A stretch of 64,000 nucleotides of DNA, from NCBI GenBank assembly GCA_028023455.1, contig JAQFVV010006245.1, positions 6,963,331 to 7,027,330 on the forward strand. Direction: 5' to 3'. This document shows, piece after piece, positions 51,807 through 64,000 of this stretch (positions are counted from its first letter, which is position 1; the number at the start of each line of letters is the position of its first letter). The position numbers were made by a program, and so were the translations under genes. The DNA is from Epiperipatus broadwayi (lineage: Eukaryota > Onychophora > Udeonychophora > Euonychophora > Peripatidae). Under the pieces are notes generated by a model that made no database searches, had not been told where the DNA came from, and saw only the letters and a program-made list of their open reading frames with translations.

Positions 51807-53180
51807 ATACTTAAGCAATACTGTTAACTATTAAGTAAACAGAGTTCATGTCTATTATAAATCTAGTAGCTCAGCTGTATGTTCTATTAACCCGAAAATA
51901 AAGTTTATTGATGAATGTTAATTATTACGGCAAGAGATCTGAAACCTAGAACAAAGAATGGTAAGTTAATAAAATTTATATGCTTTATTTTTGAAAAAGA
52001 AAAATAATTTATTATTCGAAGAATTTAATCAGAAAAAAAAACCATTCAAAATGATATAGAACAAAAATATTTTGTAATAAAAATTGTAAGCATGATATAA
52101 AAAGAAAAAAAAATCAATATTAAACGATAAATGAAACCAAAAAGGCAAATTATTTCTAAAAAAGGAAATTTTAGTTATAGAAATGCTCTAATTGTTTGGG
52201 AAAATATAATGAATATAAATTTAAAAATGTATTTGTTATTCAACGTATATTTAATACGAACGCAAACATTTGATTTACAAGAGTAGAACTCACTCCAACA
52301 CAACTTTGATACCATTCACTTCAGATAAGTATAGTAATGATTATCACTAATTATTTACTAAAGTAGAAATTGTCTCTAGCAGAATTAATTTAACTGATAT
52401 TTTAAAATTCAACATACACGCACACATGGAATTATTTATTCACATTCCTCTTTCCCATGTGTAATATCTTTATAAATATATTAAATAATCTCCCACACTT
52501 CCACACATTCTTTTAAAATAATAAAAAATGTACATTTATCTTTATTTATATGATTTCAAAAAATGTATGGAAGTGAGGTTATTTAATATATTTATAATTA
52601 TGTACATTATGAACTTAATATAAATATAGAATGTATTGAATTATTGGATTTGGTTAATAATTGGTCAACAATTTTCTATTTATTTTGTCTAAATATTTTG
52701 GTGATGACAGGATCAGGGTGATAAATTTGCCATCTAGGACAAGCTATAAAAGCTGTTTTTTTTTAAAAAAAATTGTTTATAAGAGTCTCACGATACAAAG
52801 TTAGCACATCTGTCTATCATATCTATGACCCTAGAATTAGGCTAAACGACTTTTAATAACCTATCCAATATTGGTCAGTGGATAAATATTTAGATATCCT
52901 TATCATGAGAATTTTAAAAAAAGGCAAACCATTCAAATATTCACTATCTGGCCATTGGAAACCCAATAAATATATACTTCCTCCTTTACTATTCTTCTAT
53001 GAGGCACTGCTGAAGGGACATTCAACCTTTAATGACTGGTTATTACAAAAGATTGTTTTTAATATTGATTTAAAATGGTTTACTAAAAAAAGAAATGAAT
53101 AGTAATAGAAAATATATATTTAAATTTAATATTTTTAACAGTTAATATAGATGTAAATCAATTATTAAATGGGACTCATT
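51807..53180. other. AT-rich spacer
   Basis: No feature recognised. A 74-codon frame at 52,878 has no recognisable similarity. Confidence 0.45.
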
Positions 53181-53183
53181 GTA

Positions 53184-53320
53184 TATACGAATTTAAATCC
53201 GCAGCCAAGTGTATTGATGTGAAGCAACCAATCAGACTGTTTTTGTAAACTGAATCAAAACAATGGCTTGGACAGATTCTACACATCAATACATATTGAC
53301 TGTGGATTTAACTTCGTATA
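53184..53320. mobile_element. Small MITE, 137 bp
   Basis: Left end TATACGAATTTAAATCCGCA pairs with the right end, read inwards TATACGAAGTTAAATCCACA. The match continues over about 42 bases (CAAGTGTATTGATGTG/CAATATGTATTGATGTG). Little sequence lies between the arms. TA at the outer edge would fit a Tc1/mariner-type target. Confidence 0.75.
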
Positions 53321-53975
53321 AATAATGGTGATCATAATTACTAATTAATTTTACATACATATATATATTAAATTTAAATATATATATATATTAAAACATA
53401 TATATACGTGCAAATAAAAAAAATATGACGGTAAAAAAATATAGAAAAATAAAACAGAATACATTAAAATATAATATAAACATAGAGATTAAAGAAAATA
53501 ATCATATTCGGTGGGCTTTAGTTATAGAAAATATCTTGATAACTTCTTTATAATTTGTTCTTTTACATATAGCTCTTTCTATAGAAATTATTGTTAGATC
53601 ACTTACATGTATTTGGAACATGTTCATAAATAATTTGTTAAAATTTTCAGTTTAAAAAACTGCTTTGGGTGGTGTTATATTTATGGGTAATGTTAATAGA
53701 ATTATTTGAGCCATAACAATATTTATCTGGGACAAGACAATGCATATAAAAAAGATTGTCTGAAATTTAAAATGCTAGAAAATTAATGATGGCATAAAAA
53801 TGTAATTGTGATTTGATAAGAATAAAGGAAAATAAAAATTCTAAAGCTATAAAATACCTTGATATTAGAAGAAAAGTTGTTTCATTAATAAGAAAATGGT
53901 CTTTTACAAAAAAAGTAGGAACTTCTTTCTGAAATATAGGAAAAGAATTCTATATATATAGTAATAAAAAATGAG
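53321..53975. other. AT-rich spacer, possibly LINE-derived
   Basis: FMGNVN near 53,680 may be the GDFN motif of the LINE that follows, but the neighbouring translation does not confirm it. Confidence 0.3.
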
Positions 53976-53979
53976 AATA

Positions 53980-55240
53980 TAAAATAGCCTCTACAGTTAT
54001 AACACTTAAATTATTAAGCACTTTAAATGAAGTGAAACATGCAATTTTGAGAAAAGTTTCAAGAAATGATAGAATTATTATTGATATTTTACTATAAAAC
54101 AAATGAAAAAATTGAAAAAATATTAACAAAAATATAGCAAACATCTAAATAATAAAAACATGCCAAATAATTGAAAAAAATATAGTAGTGATATTAATAT
54201 TTAATTAAAAGTGATAAAGAAAACATTAGAAATTATAAACTTGTCATTTTATTATTAGATCTATATAAAATCTTTATCAAGATAATTACAACTTATCTCA
54301 AGCATACTTTAATTCAAAAAGTTGTTTTAGCACAGTGAATCTTATTCAAATATTAATGGAAGTTATTAATGAATATAAGTTATCATTATGCTTTGAATTT
54401 AGAGATCACAAAAAAGAGTTAATCTATATCTGTAAAACTTTTACAGTAATTTTATAAGAAGGGTTTTATGAATTAAAATAGAAAGTGAAGAGAATGAAAA
54501 TACATGGCTCTTATTTTAGTTATCTGGATTTTTGCAAATGGTGGGATTATTTTTCCAAATGAGCTTCAGGAAGTGATGCAAAAGTTATCAGTTGAAAATA
54601 AAATAATAGGACTAAAAATAAGTACACTAAAAAATTACAGTAATGTTTAATAGCTTTTCAAAGAAAAAGAAAATAAAGATTAATAATTATGAATTCGAAG
54701 AAGTTAACACCTACAAATAACTTGGTCAGATTATTAATACAAGTGGCAACATAATGAATGAAATAAATCATAAAATTAAAGTTGTATAGAGTGCTTTTGA
54801 TAGAAACAATGGAATATTAAAAGAAAATGTGTGTATGCATTTGAAAAAAGGCTTAGTTGTATTTTATCAGTTTTTACATATGGATGTGAAACTTAGACAT
54901 TTAACAGAAAAGCAAAACAAAAGATTTAAATCACTCAAAAAAATATAAAGAGTTATGTTGGAGAGTAACAAAAATAAAAATCAAAAAATGAAATATGTGG
55001 GTGAAAGAACAATAGATATCATTAACATTATTGAAAGAATTGAAAGACTGAAATGGAGCTGGAATAAACATACTGCTAGAAGATATGTTAATGTAAAGAC
55101 AAATTGATATTTAAACTAAAATGTTATATGGGAGTTGAATGATGAATTAAGGAAGTTTGCTTAAAAGAAGTTGAAGATCAGAAAAACTGGCTTAAACTTA
55201 GAAAAATCCAGTGGATTGCTAATAATTACTAACAATGAAT
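53980..55240 (+). pseudogene. Very decayed LINE, RT and C-terminal part
   Basis: LSTLNEVKHAIL and SRNDRIIID correspond to LNEEVRHAIKFMKKGKAPSN of the copy at 50.25 kb. INEYKLSLCFEFRDHKK fits motif A. VGERTIDIINIIERIERLKW, then SWNKHTARR, fits the tail. The order and spacing agree with the 48.96 kb copy. Stops occur every few codons. Confidence 0.7.
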
Positions 55241-55244
55241 TTCA

Positions 55245-57045
55245 TCAATAAATTTTATATTGTGTAAAATTATTCACAACTATTTAGTAATTAAAAAAAA
55301 TCTATTTATTTTTACAAATCTGTTTCTATATCCAGAGAAGAATTATTTTTTTTAAAATTAAAACAAATTTTAAACATAGCAAATACATTTTTTAATCAAA
55401 TCTTTAGAAGTACTAAAATATATCTGAAATAATTATGCAAAACATATATAAATCACATAGCATATCAGAAGACAACCAACTTAAATAGTTGAATATTTTA
55501 TTTTGAAAGCGTGTTTGATGGTAAAGATTTGAATAAATATATGAAACACGCATATAGCATTAAAAGATTAACTTTTAGTAATAATTCCAAAACAATATCA
55601 TTAATAATACATATAATGGAGAAAAATAAACCAAAGCTATATTTCTTTTATAAGTTGTTTTGTATTTAACAAAAATAAATTAAAAAAAAGATATTCTATT
55701 TGTTTATAAGCAGTTACAAAATTATCTTTGTAAAATATATTTGTATTTAATAATAGTAGTTAAAATATTTAAATGTAAAATAAATCAGTTTCTCATTGAA
55801 TTTTATTTCATCTGCAAATAGTTTTCTATCATTATTTAAAGCATTACAATTACAAATAAAAACTTCAGAAAGTAGAATAAAGTAATTTGGGGAAAAAAAG
55901 ATTAAGATTACAAGCAATAAGAAGATAGTCTCTTCATTTGACTATAAAATAGAAAATTTTTGTAAGAGAAAAAGGGAAGTCATCAGGAACTATTTTCATT
56001 TTTATGATGTTAAAGAAAATTAAAATAGAGCCAGTTAATTTCTTTTGGAAATTTATTTTTAGATATTCTAAAAATAATTACTTTTTTTAAATTAGTTTTA
56101 ATTTAAAATGGATAAACAGGTACAATTAAATCTGTTAACCTTGCATATCACAATAAAAAATGTAAGCAAAGATTATTTGTAACTGAGACATACATTTATT
56201 ATTAATATGTTCTGAAATGCAGAACACTCTTAAAAGCACAGTTGATTTAGAGAGGACTAATATGTAGTGAAATGCTAAAAAAATACACTGCATATTTATT
56301 TTTATTGTATATATAATAAAATATATGATTTTTATTTATTTATTTTCAATTATAGTCTAGAAATTATTTTCACAACTATATCAACACTGATTTTGAAGAT
56401 CTCATTTCTCAGATAAAATGGAATATTAAATATTACAAATCCTTAGAAAACATGCAGCAACATGTAATATTATTTAATAAAAAAATCTGTCTGAATCTTT
56501 CAAATTAACTGTGATTTTATTCATATATCACTTGTGAATGTCAACGTATTGGCAATATCCAGAAATAATTTAATTAAATAAAAAAAAACAAAACATACTC
56601 CCCAGAATGATTTTGTTTCATTTTTGTTAACCCACCTTTTGTCAACAAAAAAGTTTAAAAGTGAATGAAAATTTTGTTTAATTAAAGCAATGAATAATTT
56701 CTGATTAAAGAGGGGCGAAATACCTTTTCCATTACAAATATCCCTGACCTACTATATATATATAGTTAGATTTTTTTTGCTACAACTTAAATAGAAATTA
56801 TTGAAAAAATATTTGTCTCATTTTTGAATCTTATTTCCTTTTAGTATCTGAGGCAGTTGTCTCTTTGTCTTAAATGTGGGATTGGATATATTAGAGAAAT
56901 AATTATGTTTAAACATGCTTTGCAATTTAGAAATTGGTGTTAAGATATTTTTGGGAGGAGTTGTCACAGAATATTACTAAAAATCATAAAAAAGGTTTTT
57001 AATAGTCATAGGATTTGTAGAATAATGCACTGTGATAGATGAATA
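55245..57045. other. AT-rich spacer
   Basis: No feature recognised. Confidence 0.5.
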
Positions 57046-57049
57046 TGCA

Positions 57050-59270
57050 AAATAATATATAAAAAACACTAAAATGTTTATATATGAACATTCAAAAGAA
57101 GTAAGTTAAGTGATAATTGAAATCTGATTAACAACAGACATAGATAATATCCAAATTGTAAATGAAAGATATATTATGTTTAAATAATATAGAATTTATA
57201 TAATTTGTAAGAGAAGTTATAGTATACTAATTGGTATTAACAAAAATAAATACAGAATGCATTGGGTTTATTTATGGGGTACTGGAGATGCAGATAGGTG
57301 AAAATAAATTACTACTGTCTTGACATCTATATGAAATCAATAACAGATATGAGTGCTTTGATGAATCATTTTTTAAAAAATTGTAATTAATTATAATCAT
57401 GACATATTAATTTGAAATTTTAATTGTCCAGATATATATGTAAAGGATGATTTAAAGAATACAATTTGATTTTAAAATCAAGTACTTTATAAAATTTAAT
57501 AAATATAATTAAATTGAAAGAATCTCATTGAGATTTTAGCTGTAATAAAAATATTTTAGATTGAGTTTTGCATAGTTTTCATATAAAGTATTTTTGTAAT
57601 ACAAGTGTTGAGTATTGATGACTATTAATAAATTTTAATTTCTATCGGAATTGATAATTTATATAGTGATTTAAAAAAAATTAATTATATAAAAACAAAT
57701 TTTTAAAAGTGAAATTATTTAAATTTTTATAAAATTTGAAAAACAATGCATTAGTCTTATTTAAATGATATAAGTAATATAGTGTGAGATATGCATCATA
57801 CAGTTGCCCATTGTATACCATATAAACAAAATGACAGTTCTCTAGTTGCTTTTGTATAAATTTCTGATTAACTATTAAAAGAAAAAAAATACTATTATGG
57901 ATAGTATTTAAGATTAAAAAATATAAGGTGAAAATATACATATAAAATGAAAAATGTTTGAGATTTTAATAAGAAAATTAATATAATTAATTAAAATCAG
58001 TTAATTAATAATAAAAATTAGAAAGTAAATTTAAATAATTTTTCAAATTATTTTAACAAAAAGATATTTAGTAAAAAAACAAACTGCAAGTTGTTGATAT
58101 AATCATTATAATAAAACAGTATAATTTTTAAAGTTGGAGATATAAAAAAAACAAGAGATTGAAAGAACAATAAAAAATAAAAAAGTCTTTTAATTTTTAT
58201 AAAATTCCAACTTTTTAAAAAATATAATGAAGTATAATATACAAAAACTAATGTCAGTCCCCTTTTTATCAAAAAGGAAAATCTGATCCAGATAGTCATA
58301 GCATAATATCAACTTTATCCATTTTATCAATGTATTTGAAAATTACTTTTATTCCAAATTTAAAGATGATATTGAAATGATTATACAAAAGAATCAATAT
58401 AAATTTATATCAGGTGTATCAGTTATTACACATTTAATTATGATTCACAGTGATATAGCACATGCATTAGATGCTATAAAAACTAAATATTTATATTAAA
58501 ATATGCCTTTTTTTTAGGTTTTGATAATTTAAATGATAGAATTTTTGAAACAAAACTATAAAAAATAAATCAATTTAAAGTTTAGTATAATCAATTTACT
58601 TTTACCTTAATATTTATATCAAAATAATGAATTTGGAGAATTGATTAATTGGAAAGAGAGTACTGCAGATAGACTTATTAATGCTTTTAAAATTTAATTT
58701 ATTTACAATGGAAATAAATGAATATATTAAGTTTTCTAAATTAATAAATTAAGAAGATAATAATAAAAAATTTTAATTAATAAAAAATTACAACATGATA
58801 TTGAGTTGATGCATAAAAATTTGAATGATTTTGCTGTGAAAATAATATGAGAATTAAAGAAGTGAAGTATAGTTGTGCTTCATATATTTACAAGATCAAA
58901 TTATTATAAGACTAAATTGCTACATAAATTAAAAATCACAAAAAGCTTTGCGGATAATATCTAATATTAATACATTATAATAAAATTTGTAAATAGGATT
59001 ATTGGACAACATTTTTCTAAAAGTTCAAGAATCTGTTGAAAACATTGGTATTGTTAATTTTGGATCTAAGATATGGAATATAAATAATTTAACTATAATA
59101 AATTCTTTACAAAAATTATTTACAAAATTTATCAGAATTACATATGCTAATAGTAATAATTATAGGTACTTGTTCATGTATCATAAATGAAAGACTAAAG
59201 ACTTGATTCTGTTATGTAATACTTTGTGTGAATGAGTTATTTGTCAGAGTGAATTCATTCAAATTAAACA
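57050..59270 (+). pseudogene. Decayed LINE of a CR1/L2/jockey type
   Basis: HDILI followed by NFNCPDIY near 57,400 matches the ILGDFNYPDI endonuclease motif of this group. IIQKNQYKFISGVSVITHLI near 58,380 matches the region before RT motif A (NQFGF..G.S...L). IWNINNLTIINSLQKLFTKF near 59,080 matches the RT C-terminal I..LQ.KFTK element. All between is too eroded to read. It belongs to another family than the LINEs at 47.98-55.24 kb. Confidence 0.55.
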
Positions 59271-59615
59271 GAGCAATATAATCAAAATAATATCAATGAA
59301 GTCAGATTTTGATCAGTCAAAAAGTGCAATGCTTTATATAGAGTTATTAGAGATAAGAGTTTAGATATTTTTATTGTTGATAAGAATGTATTTCTTAATA
59401 CATTTAAAGCAGTGGTGTAAATTTAATAATTTATTTTTAGTTTCATGTAATAGAAATATGTCGTATATTATATGATAATTATTATTTATATATCTTTAAA
59501 TGAATGTGAGTGATTATATTATCATATATTATAATTAATGTTCATAGATATATTATAATTGTCGACTTGTAAATAGTTTGTATATCTAGTCTGTATTAAA
59601 TATTAGTAAATGAAT

Positions 59616-59962
<347 letters not shown>

Positions 59963-61618
59963 GTTTCAAAGCAAAAACTTTATTGAGTCTAAAAAGTTAC
60001 AGTCACGTATAGTACTATATTGATTTGTTACAAATGCAAAACAAATTACAACAACTTTCAGTGTATAAGTTTTTATCAATTCTGCGTACTTTCTTTCTTG
60101 TTTTTAAATTTGGTCTTCTATTTAGTTCAGTTTATGCTTGTATCTCTTTGAAGTTGGAAAAAAAGCTGATGTTGAAAAATGTCATCATCTATCTTATTAG
60201 CCTTTATATTTTATAGACTGGATCTTTGTTTCATGTATAACCATGTGGCTGCAAACACATCTGGTTGAGCTAGGATGCTGTCTCTTTTTCTGAACAGTTT
60301 CTAGTTTTATTGAACATGTTGCTGGGTGGCATTGAGGGTTATTAGCAAGTGCAAAAGTGCATCTGGTATACCAGTAGGCATAAAGGCTATATGTTGCTGC
60401 ATGAATAGCAGGGATGTTGCCTTTTTTAAAGGTATTTATTATTTCATCAATTGAAATGATAGCCTTTCTGTATGTGGTAAACATTGTGTGACGTATTGTT
60501 TCTAGTGCACTGCAGGAATGAAGAAAATGATCTTGTGTACCTTCTTCTCTATGACATAGCCCACACATTGGGTCTATATTTGTGTAAAATCTACGAAATC
60601 TGAGGAAATGTGTTGTGGGTAGAGCATTAAGATTAAGCTTAAGTAGAAAATCAAATAACTTTGGTTCTAATGACCATTTTCTGAATTGTTGCAGTAGTTG
60701 CCTGTTGTCTATCCCAAGAACTGATGGATGTAGATTAGGTGTCTGGTTTGGGTTTAGTATATTATAAATGTCCCAGTATGTATACTTGTTGTCATTATTG
60801 AGTGATATTTTGTTGTATATTGGCTTGAGTTCTTCAATCAGTGTGGATAGATATCCATATGAAGGGGGTGGTCTGTCTGTGGGTATTATACTAATTACAC
60901 ACTCCAGGTCTGGAAATATTTTTATGGTTGCTGTTATTAGATTTACTGATTTCTGTGTGTAAAAAACATTGATTGTATGGAGTCCAAGTCCATTGCTATG
61001 TGGTGGTCTGCTCAGATTTTTTAAAGAGATTGCCACTGTCTTTCTCTTTCATGTTAGTTTGTTACAGATTGATGAGATTTTGGATATGAATGTTTTTGAA
61101 AATTTGATTATAGGTGTGCAGTAGGTAATTTTTGTAATTATAAGTTGATTAAATAGTGCTACCTTTGCGTATATTGACAGGTATGACTTTTCAAGTGAGG
61201 CTGTGATTTTTTCAGCATCTTTTTTTAATTTATTTAGAATTTTTTGCCTCATTCCGTTGGTTCCAAGGTAGAATGGGAAACCAAGGAAAGCAGATGGTTT
61301 ACCATTAAACATCTCTGTACAGTGCTTGCCTGTGTATATTGACCATGCAGCAGTTTTATTTGTGTTAATTTTTAAATTAAAATTTGAGGTATAATTCTTG
61401 ATTATCTCTTGTAATATGGGGAGGTTCTTTTTAGAGGGGAGGAAAATGGTTACATCATCTATATAGGCTATGCATGATATATTTAAAGCAGTGTTTGGGA
61501 TTTGAATGCCTTTTATTTTTTTCTGTATTTCTATTAATAGAGGATGTATTTATATTGTAAAGAGCAAGGCACTGAGGGGAGATCCTTGTGGGATGGATTG
61601 ACTCAGTCTGAAGGTTGG
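59963..61618 (-). pseudogene. LINE, RT C-terminal half, zinc-finger tail and 3' UTR
   Basis: Read on the minus strand: RT motif B SIPQGSPLSALLF (61,605), motif C AYIDDVTIF (61,470), the thumb region with SAFLGFPFYLG, and after a frame shift near 61,040 an intact 279-codon stretch. That stretch holds CGLCHREEGTQDHFLHSC, the zf-RVT type Cys-His motif found at the end of many LINE RTs. About 235 bases of 3' UTR follow with AATAAA, then the AAT tail. The RT fingers and motif A that should come first are absent. A plus-strand Penelope-like element begins at that place. Confidence 0.85.
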
Positions 61619-62990
61619 TGAATTTTAAAATCGCATCATTTGATGTGGCAGAGCTATATGGCTCCATTGACCATAAACAATCTATTGAAATAGTCAACGA
61701 TGCATTAATTGCAAAAAACTGCCCACCCACACGAGCCAAACTCATCGATTTTTTAAAATGGCTTGATTTAAATATAATTGCTGTTTTCAGAGATAAGTGG
61801 TTTAGTATGAACAACGGATGGCCGATGGGCCTCCCACTTAGTGGTATAATGGCAAGTGCTGTACTTGACCATTATGAGAAGCTAATACTACCTGCACTCT
61901 TCATGTCAACCCCACATATTATATACATGTGCTACATTGATGACATATTTGTTGCTGCCCCAGAAGACATCATTATTAACCTTCACAATAGCCTCCAGAG
62001 TAAAACCAAACCTACTTTTACTACAACTTGGGAAAACCAAGACAAACAGGTCAAATACCTTGACATATGTGTTACAAAAATATAGATAAGCTGGACTACC
62101 AAATGGTAGTCAAACCTTTGGAAGTAAGAGGCTTGACAAACCCTAATTCTTATGCACCACACTCATACAAACTTGCAGCCCTCTCTTCATTCATGTTTAG
62201 GAACCATAACTTGTGCAAATATGAGGCAGATAAAAGAAAAAATATCATCAATTATATAACTGATTTAAGGAAAATAGGACACACTTATTCATCCATCAGC
62301 AGAAAAGTTAATACATTTTTCTATAAAATAAACCACAACCACAAGAAAGAAAACAAACCAAGAATCTTAATTCCATACGTTCACTCTACAGCTAAAAGCC
62401 TTATCATTCAACTATCATGTGACTTTGAAGTCGCTTTTCGTTCACCTCCCAACACCAATAGAATGATAAATAACACCAAAGACAGGATCAAACCTGAACT
62501 CACCCCTCAAGTTGTGTACAAAATTACCTGCCCCAAAGAAATTGTATGGCAACATATTATGGAGAGACCAAAACTAACATTGCCACCAGAGTAGCTCAAC
62601 ACTGATACCTTTACAATAAAACCAAAACAAAGTTTGAAGGTAATTCGATTTTTGTCGAACATTAGAGAAACACTGGACATGCTTTTCTACCTACCACAGC
62701 CAGTGTCATTTGCTCTGAAACAAATGACACCAAATGTAAAGTTAGGGAAGCTTACTTCATTGCAGCTGACCCACCGGCAATCAACAGAAGAGAGGCCTGC
62801 TATTCCCTATCTCGTAAATGGTCCACGTAACATCTGCACATAAGTTTGCATAAAATTTGCATAATTTTACAGTTATTAACAGAATAACTCACCATGAATA
62901 TGGGACTGTAGACTGTCCCAAAAGTGCTTGGTGGTAAAATTTTAATAATTTCATGACAATTTATTAATAGCTTCATTATCTGTGCGCAGA
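61612..62990 (+). pseudogene. Penelope-like element: RT plus GIY-YIG endonuclease, 5' truncated
   Basis: RT motif A SFDVAELYGSIDH begins right at the left edge. Motif B NNGWPMGLPLSGIMAS and motif C CYIDDIFV follow in the same 156-codon frame, and VKYLDICV completes the palm. A frame shift near 62,085 leads to a 175-codon frame ending in VVYKITCPK. After a second shift near 62,530 come YYGET, NTGHAF and REAYFI, the strands and catalytic Glu of a GIY-YIG nuclease, with two stops. Such elements use the nuclease to nick the target and the RT, related to telomerase, to copy RNA. The N-terminal part is missing, and the three breaks make it inactive. The 3' limit is approximate. Confidence 0.88.
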
Positions 62991-63001
62991 GCACATATAT
63001 A

Positions 63002-64000
63002 TTAATTTATTAATTGCTTTAATGTGTTGCATGTATTGTTGTACATTTCTGTAAGTTTTTTTATTTGTGTTTGATTATCTGTAGTTGGTCTGGAAATGGT
63101 TATTCTTTTATGTAGTTCATCTGCCAAAGCTAATAATCTGGTGGGGGGTGTTGAATTGCAGGTAATATGATTGATGTTGAAAGAAAGTATATTGGTGAAT
63201 GCTATATACTTTTGTACTGAATCGAGTGACATGTTTTGAAGTTTTTGGAGCATTATATATGTTTCTGAATATAGGAATTCAGTTGTTTGTGCTGGAAGAA
63301 GTATTTTCATAGTCTTTTGAAGGTCTATTGTTGTATTCTGTATTTTTGTTAGGTCGAGGGTGATGAACTGAGCAGCATGATCTGAGATTATAGATGGACA
63401 GCGTTCAAGATTAAAATAATGATGTAACATTGGTGAGTAGAAACACAAATCAATAAGTGACTTATATCTATTGTTATTAAAAGATGTTGAGTTTAATGGG
63501 AGAAAACCTTCAGCACTCATAAGTGGGATTGTTATTTGATGGATCCATTTGTTGACAAAAGTTTGGTAGGTCATGTTGAAATATCCCAGGAGTATTATGG
63601 AATTTGGTGTTACTGTAAGCATTGAATTTATTGTTGCTATTATTCTGGAGATGATGACAGGGCCTGGTGATATATAGACAAATACTAGGTTAAGTGTGAT
63701 ATTTTTATGATGGAGTATTATTATGATAAGATTAGAGTCAATATATATAATTTTAAAAGAATCAAAAGGGCAGTTGTGGGATATAATTATACCTGTGCCA
63801 CCTGATGGTGATGATGATTGCCTTGAGCAGGCACAAAACCCTTGGCTGACTAAATATTTTGAAGGATCAATTTGATAGCCACTGTATATTTTTGTTTCCA
63901 ATAGCCCCAGTATGTGTGGTTGTGTTGTATGTAACCATTTTTTGAGTTCAAAAGTTTTTTGATGGCATTTAAGCCTCTAATGTTTAGAGATCCAATTTTT
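63002..64000 (-). pseudogene. LINE endonuclease domain (runs off the window)
   Basis: The minus-strand start SLNIRGLN lies at the window edge, and a one-base shift near 63,950 separates it from the 299-codon frame. That frame shows SGGTGIIISHN, LLGYFNM (GDFN with D changed to Y) and ISDHAAQFITLDL (catalytic SDH), the order of an apurinic-type endonuclease. It ends with LADELHKRI and KKLTEMYNNTCNTLKQ, the linker to an RT. The RT half of probably the same element resumes at 61,618 beyond the Penelope-like element. A related scrap lies at 8,580. Confidence 0.85.

Noticed and set aside
61455-61814. 119-codon minus-strand frame across the LINE/Penelope junction
   Set aside because: It runs antisense through Penelope RT coding and out of frame through the LINE RT, so it is a chance frame.
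62634-62994. Two short frames over the end of the Penelope-like element
   Set aside because: They are other-frame shadows of the GIY-YIG domain and its downstream sequence.

Overview
The window is animal nuclear DNA that is extremely AT-rich (by eye only about a quarter to a third G+C) and almost entirely built from transposable elements and their debris. I see no rRNA, functional tRNA, operon structure or confidently recognisable host protein gene. The mix of LINEs with EN/RT domains, a Penelope-like element with a GIY-YIG nuclease, Ty3/gypsy-type LTR elements, mariner, pogo-like and hAT remnants, tRNA-derived SINEs and long ATT microsatellites points to an invertebrate (lophotrochozoan, cnidarian or arthropod). 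I cannot name the lineage from the sequence.

Layout. 1-5,719: a relatively young LTR retrotransposon. The window opens inside its 5' LTR; primer-binding site, a 472-codon open frame, an integrase-tail fragment, a polypurine tract and a roughly 1.97 kb 3' LTR follow. 5,720-17,300: AT-rich DNA with a possible promoter and first exon near 6.2 kb, a hAT end, a LINE scrap, two dispersed repeat families in opposite orientations (R1, R2), a 1.34 kb pogo-like element flanked by TA, and two tRNA-SINEs. 17.3-24.1 kb: a degenerate RTE-like LINE, a second LINE tail on the minus strand, and a 1,876 bp terminal-inverted-repeat (TIR) element with a perfect 8-bp target duplication and minisatellite arrays inside. 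24.1-36 kb: mostly featureless AT-rich DNA with an (AAT)n/(ATT)n tract, three SINE copies, a 523 bp fold-back element, a nearly perfect 69-bp hairpin, a dead mariner transposase and a TIR element with a second SINE type inside it.

36.4-48 kb: a decayed jockey-like LINE (minus strand), a 483 bp TIR element, and a minus-strand LTR element (about 42.27-47.98 kb) whose gag/protease part is duplicated in tandem. 48-59.3 kb: several plus-strand LINE copies, most from one EN/RT family. 59.6-64 kb: a minus-strand LINE ending in a roughly 347 bp TTA tract and interrupted by a plus-strand Penelope-like element that carries RT motifs and a GIY-YIG nuclease domain.

The coding regions do not work together as a pathway. 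The relations are nested insertions: LINE machinery probably mobilised the SINEs (A-tails and target duplications are visible), and most TIR elements are non-autonomous passengers. No previously undescribed gene system is evident. The best leads are the minisatellite-bearing TIR element, the SINE family with cloverleaf-like heads and changing anticodons, the intact open frame in the young but polymerase-less LTR element, and the Penelope/LINE junctions.
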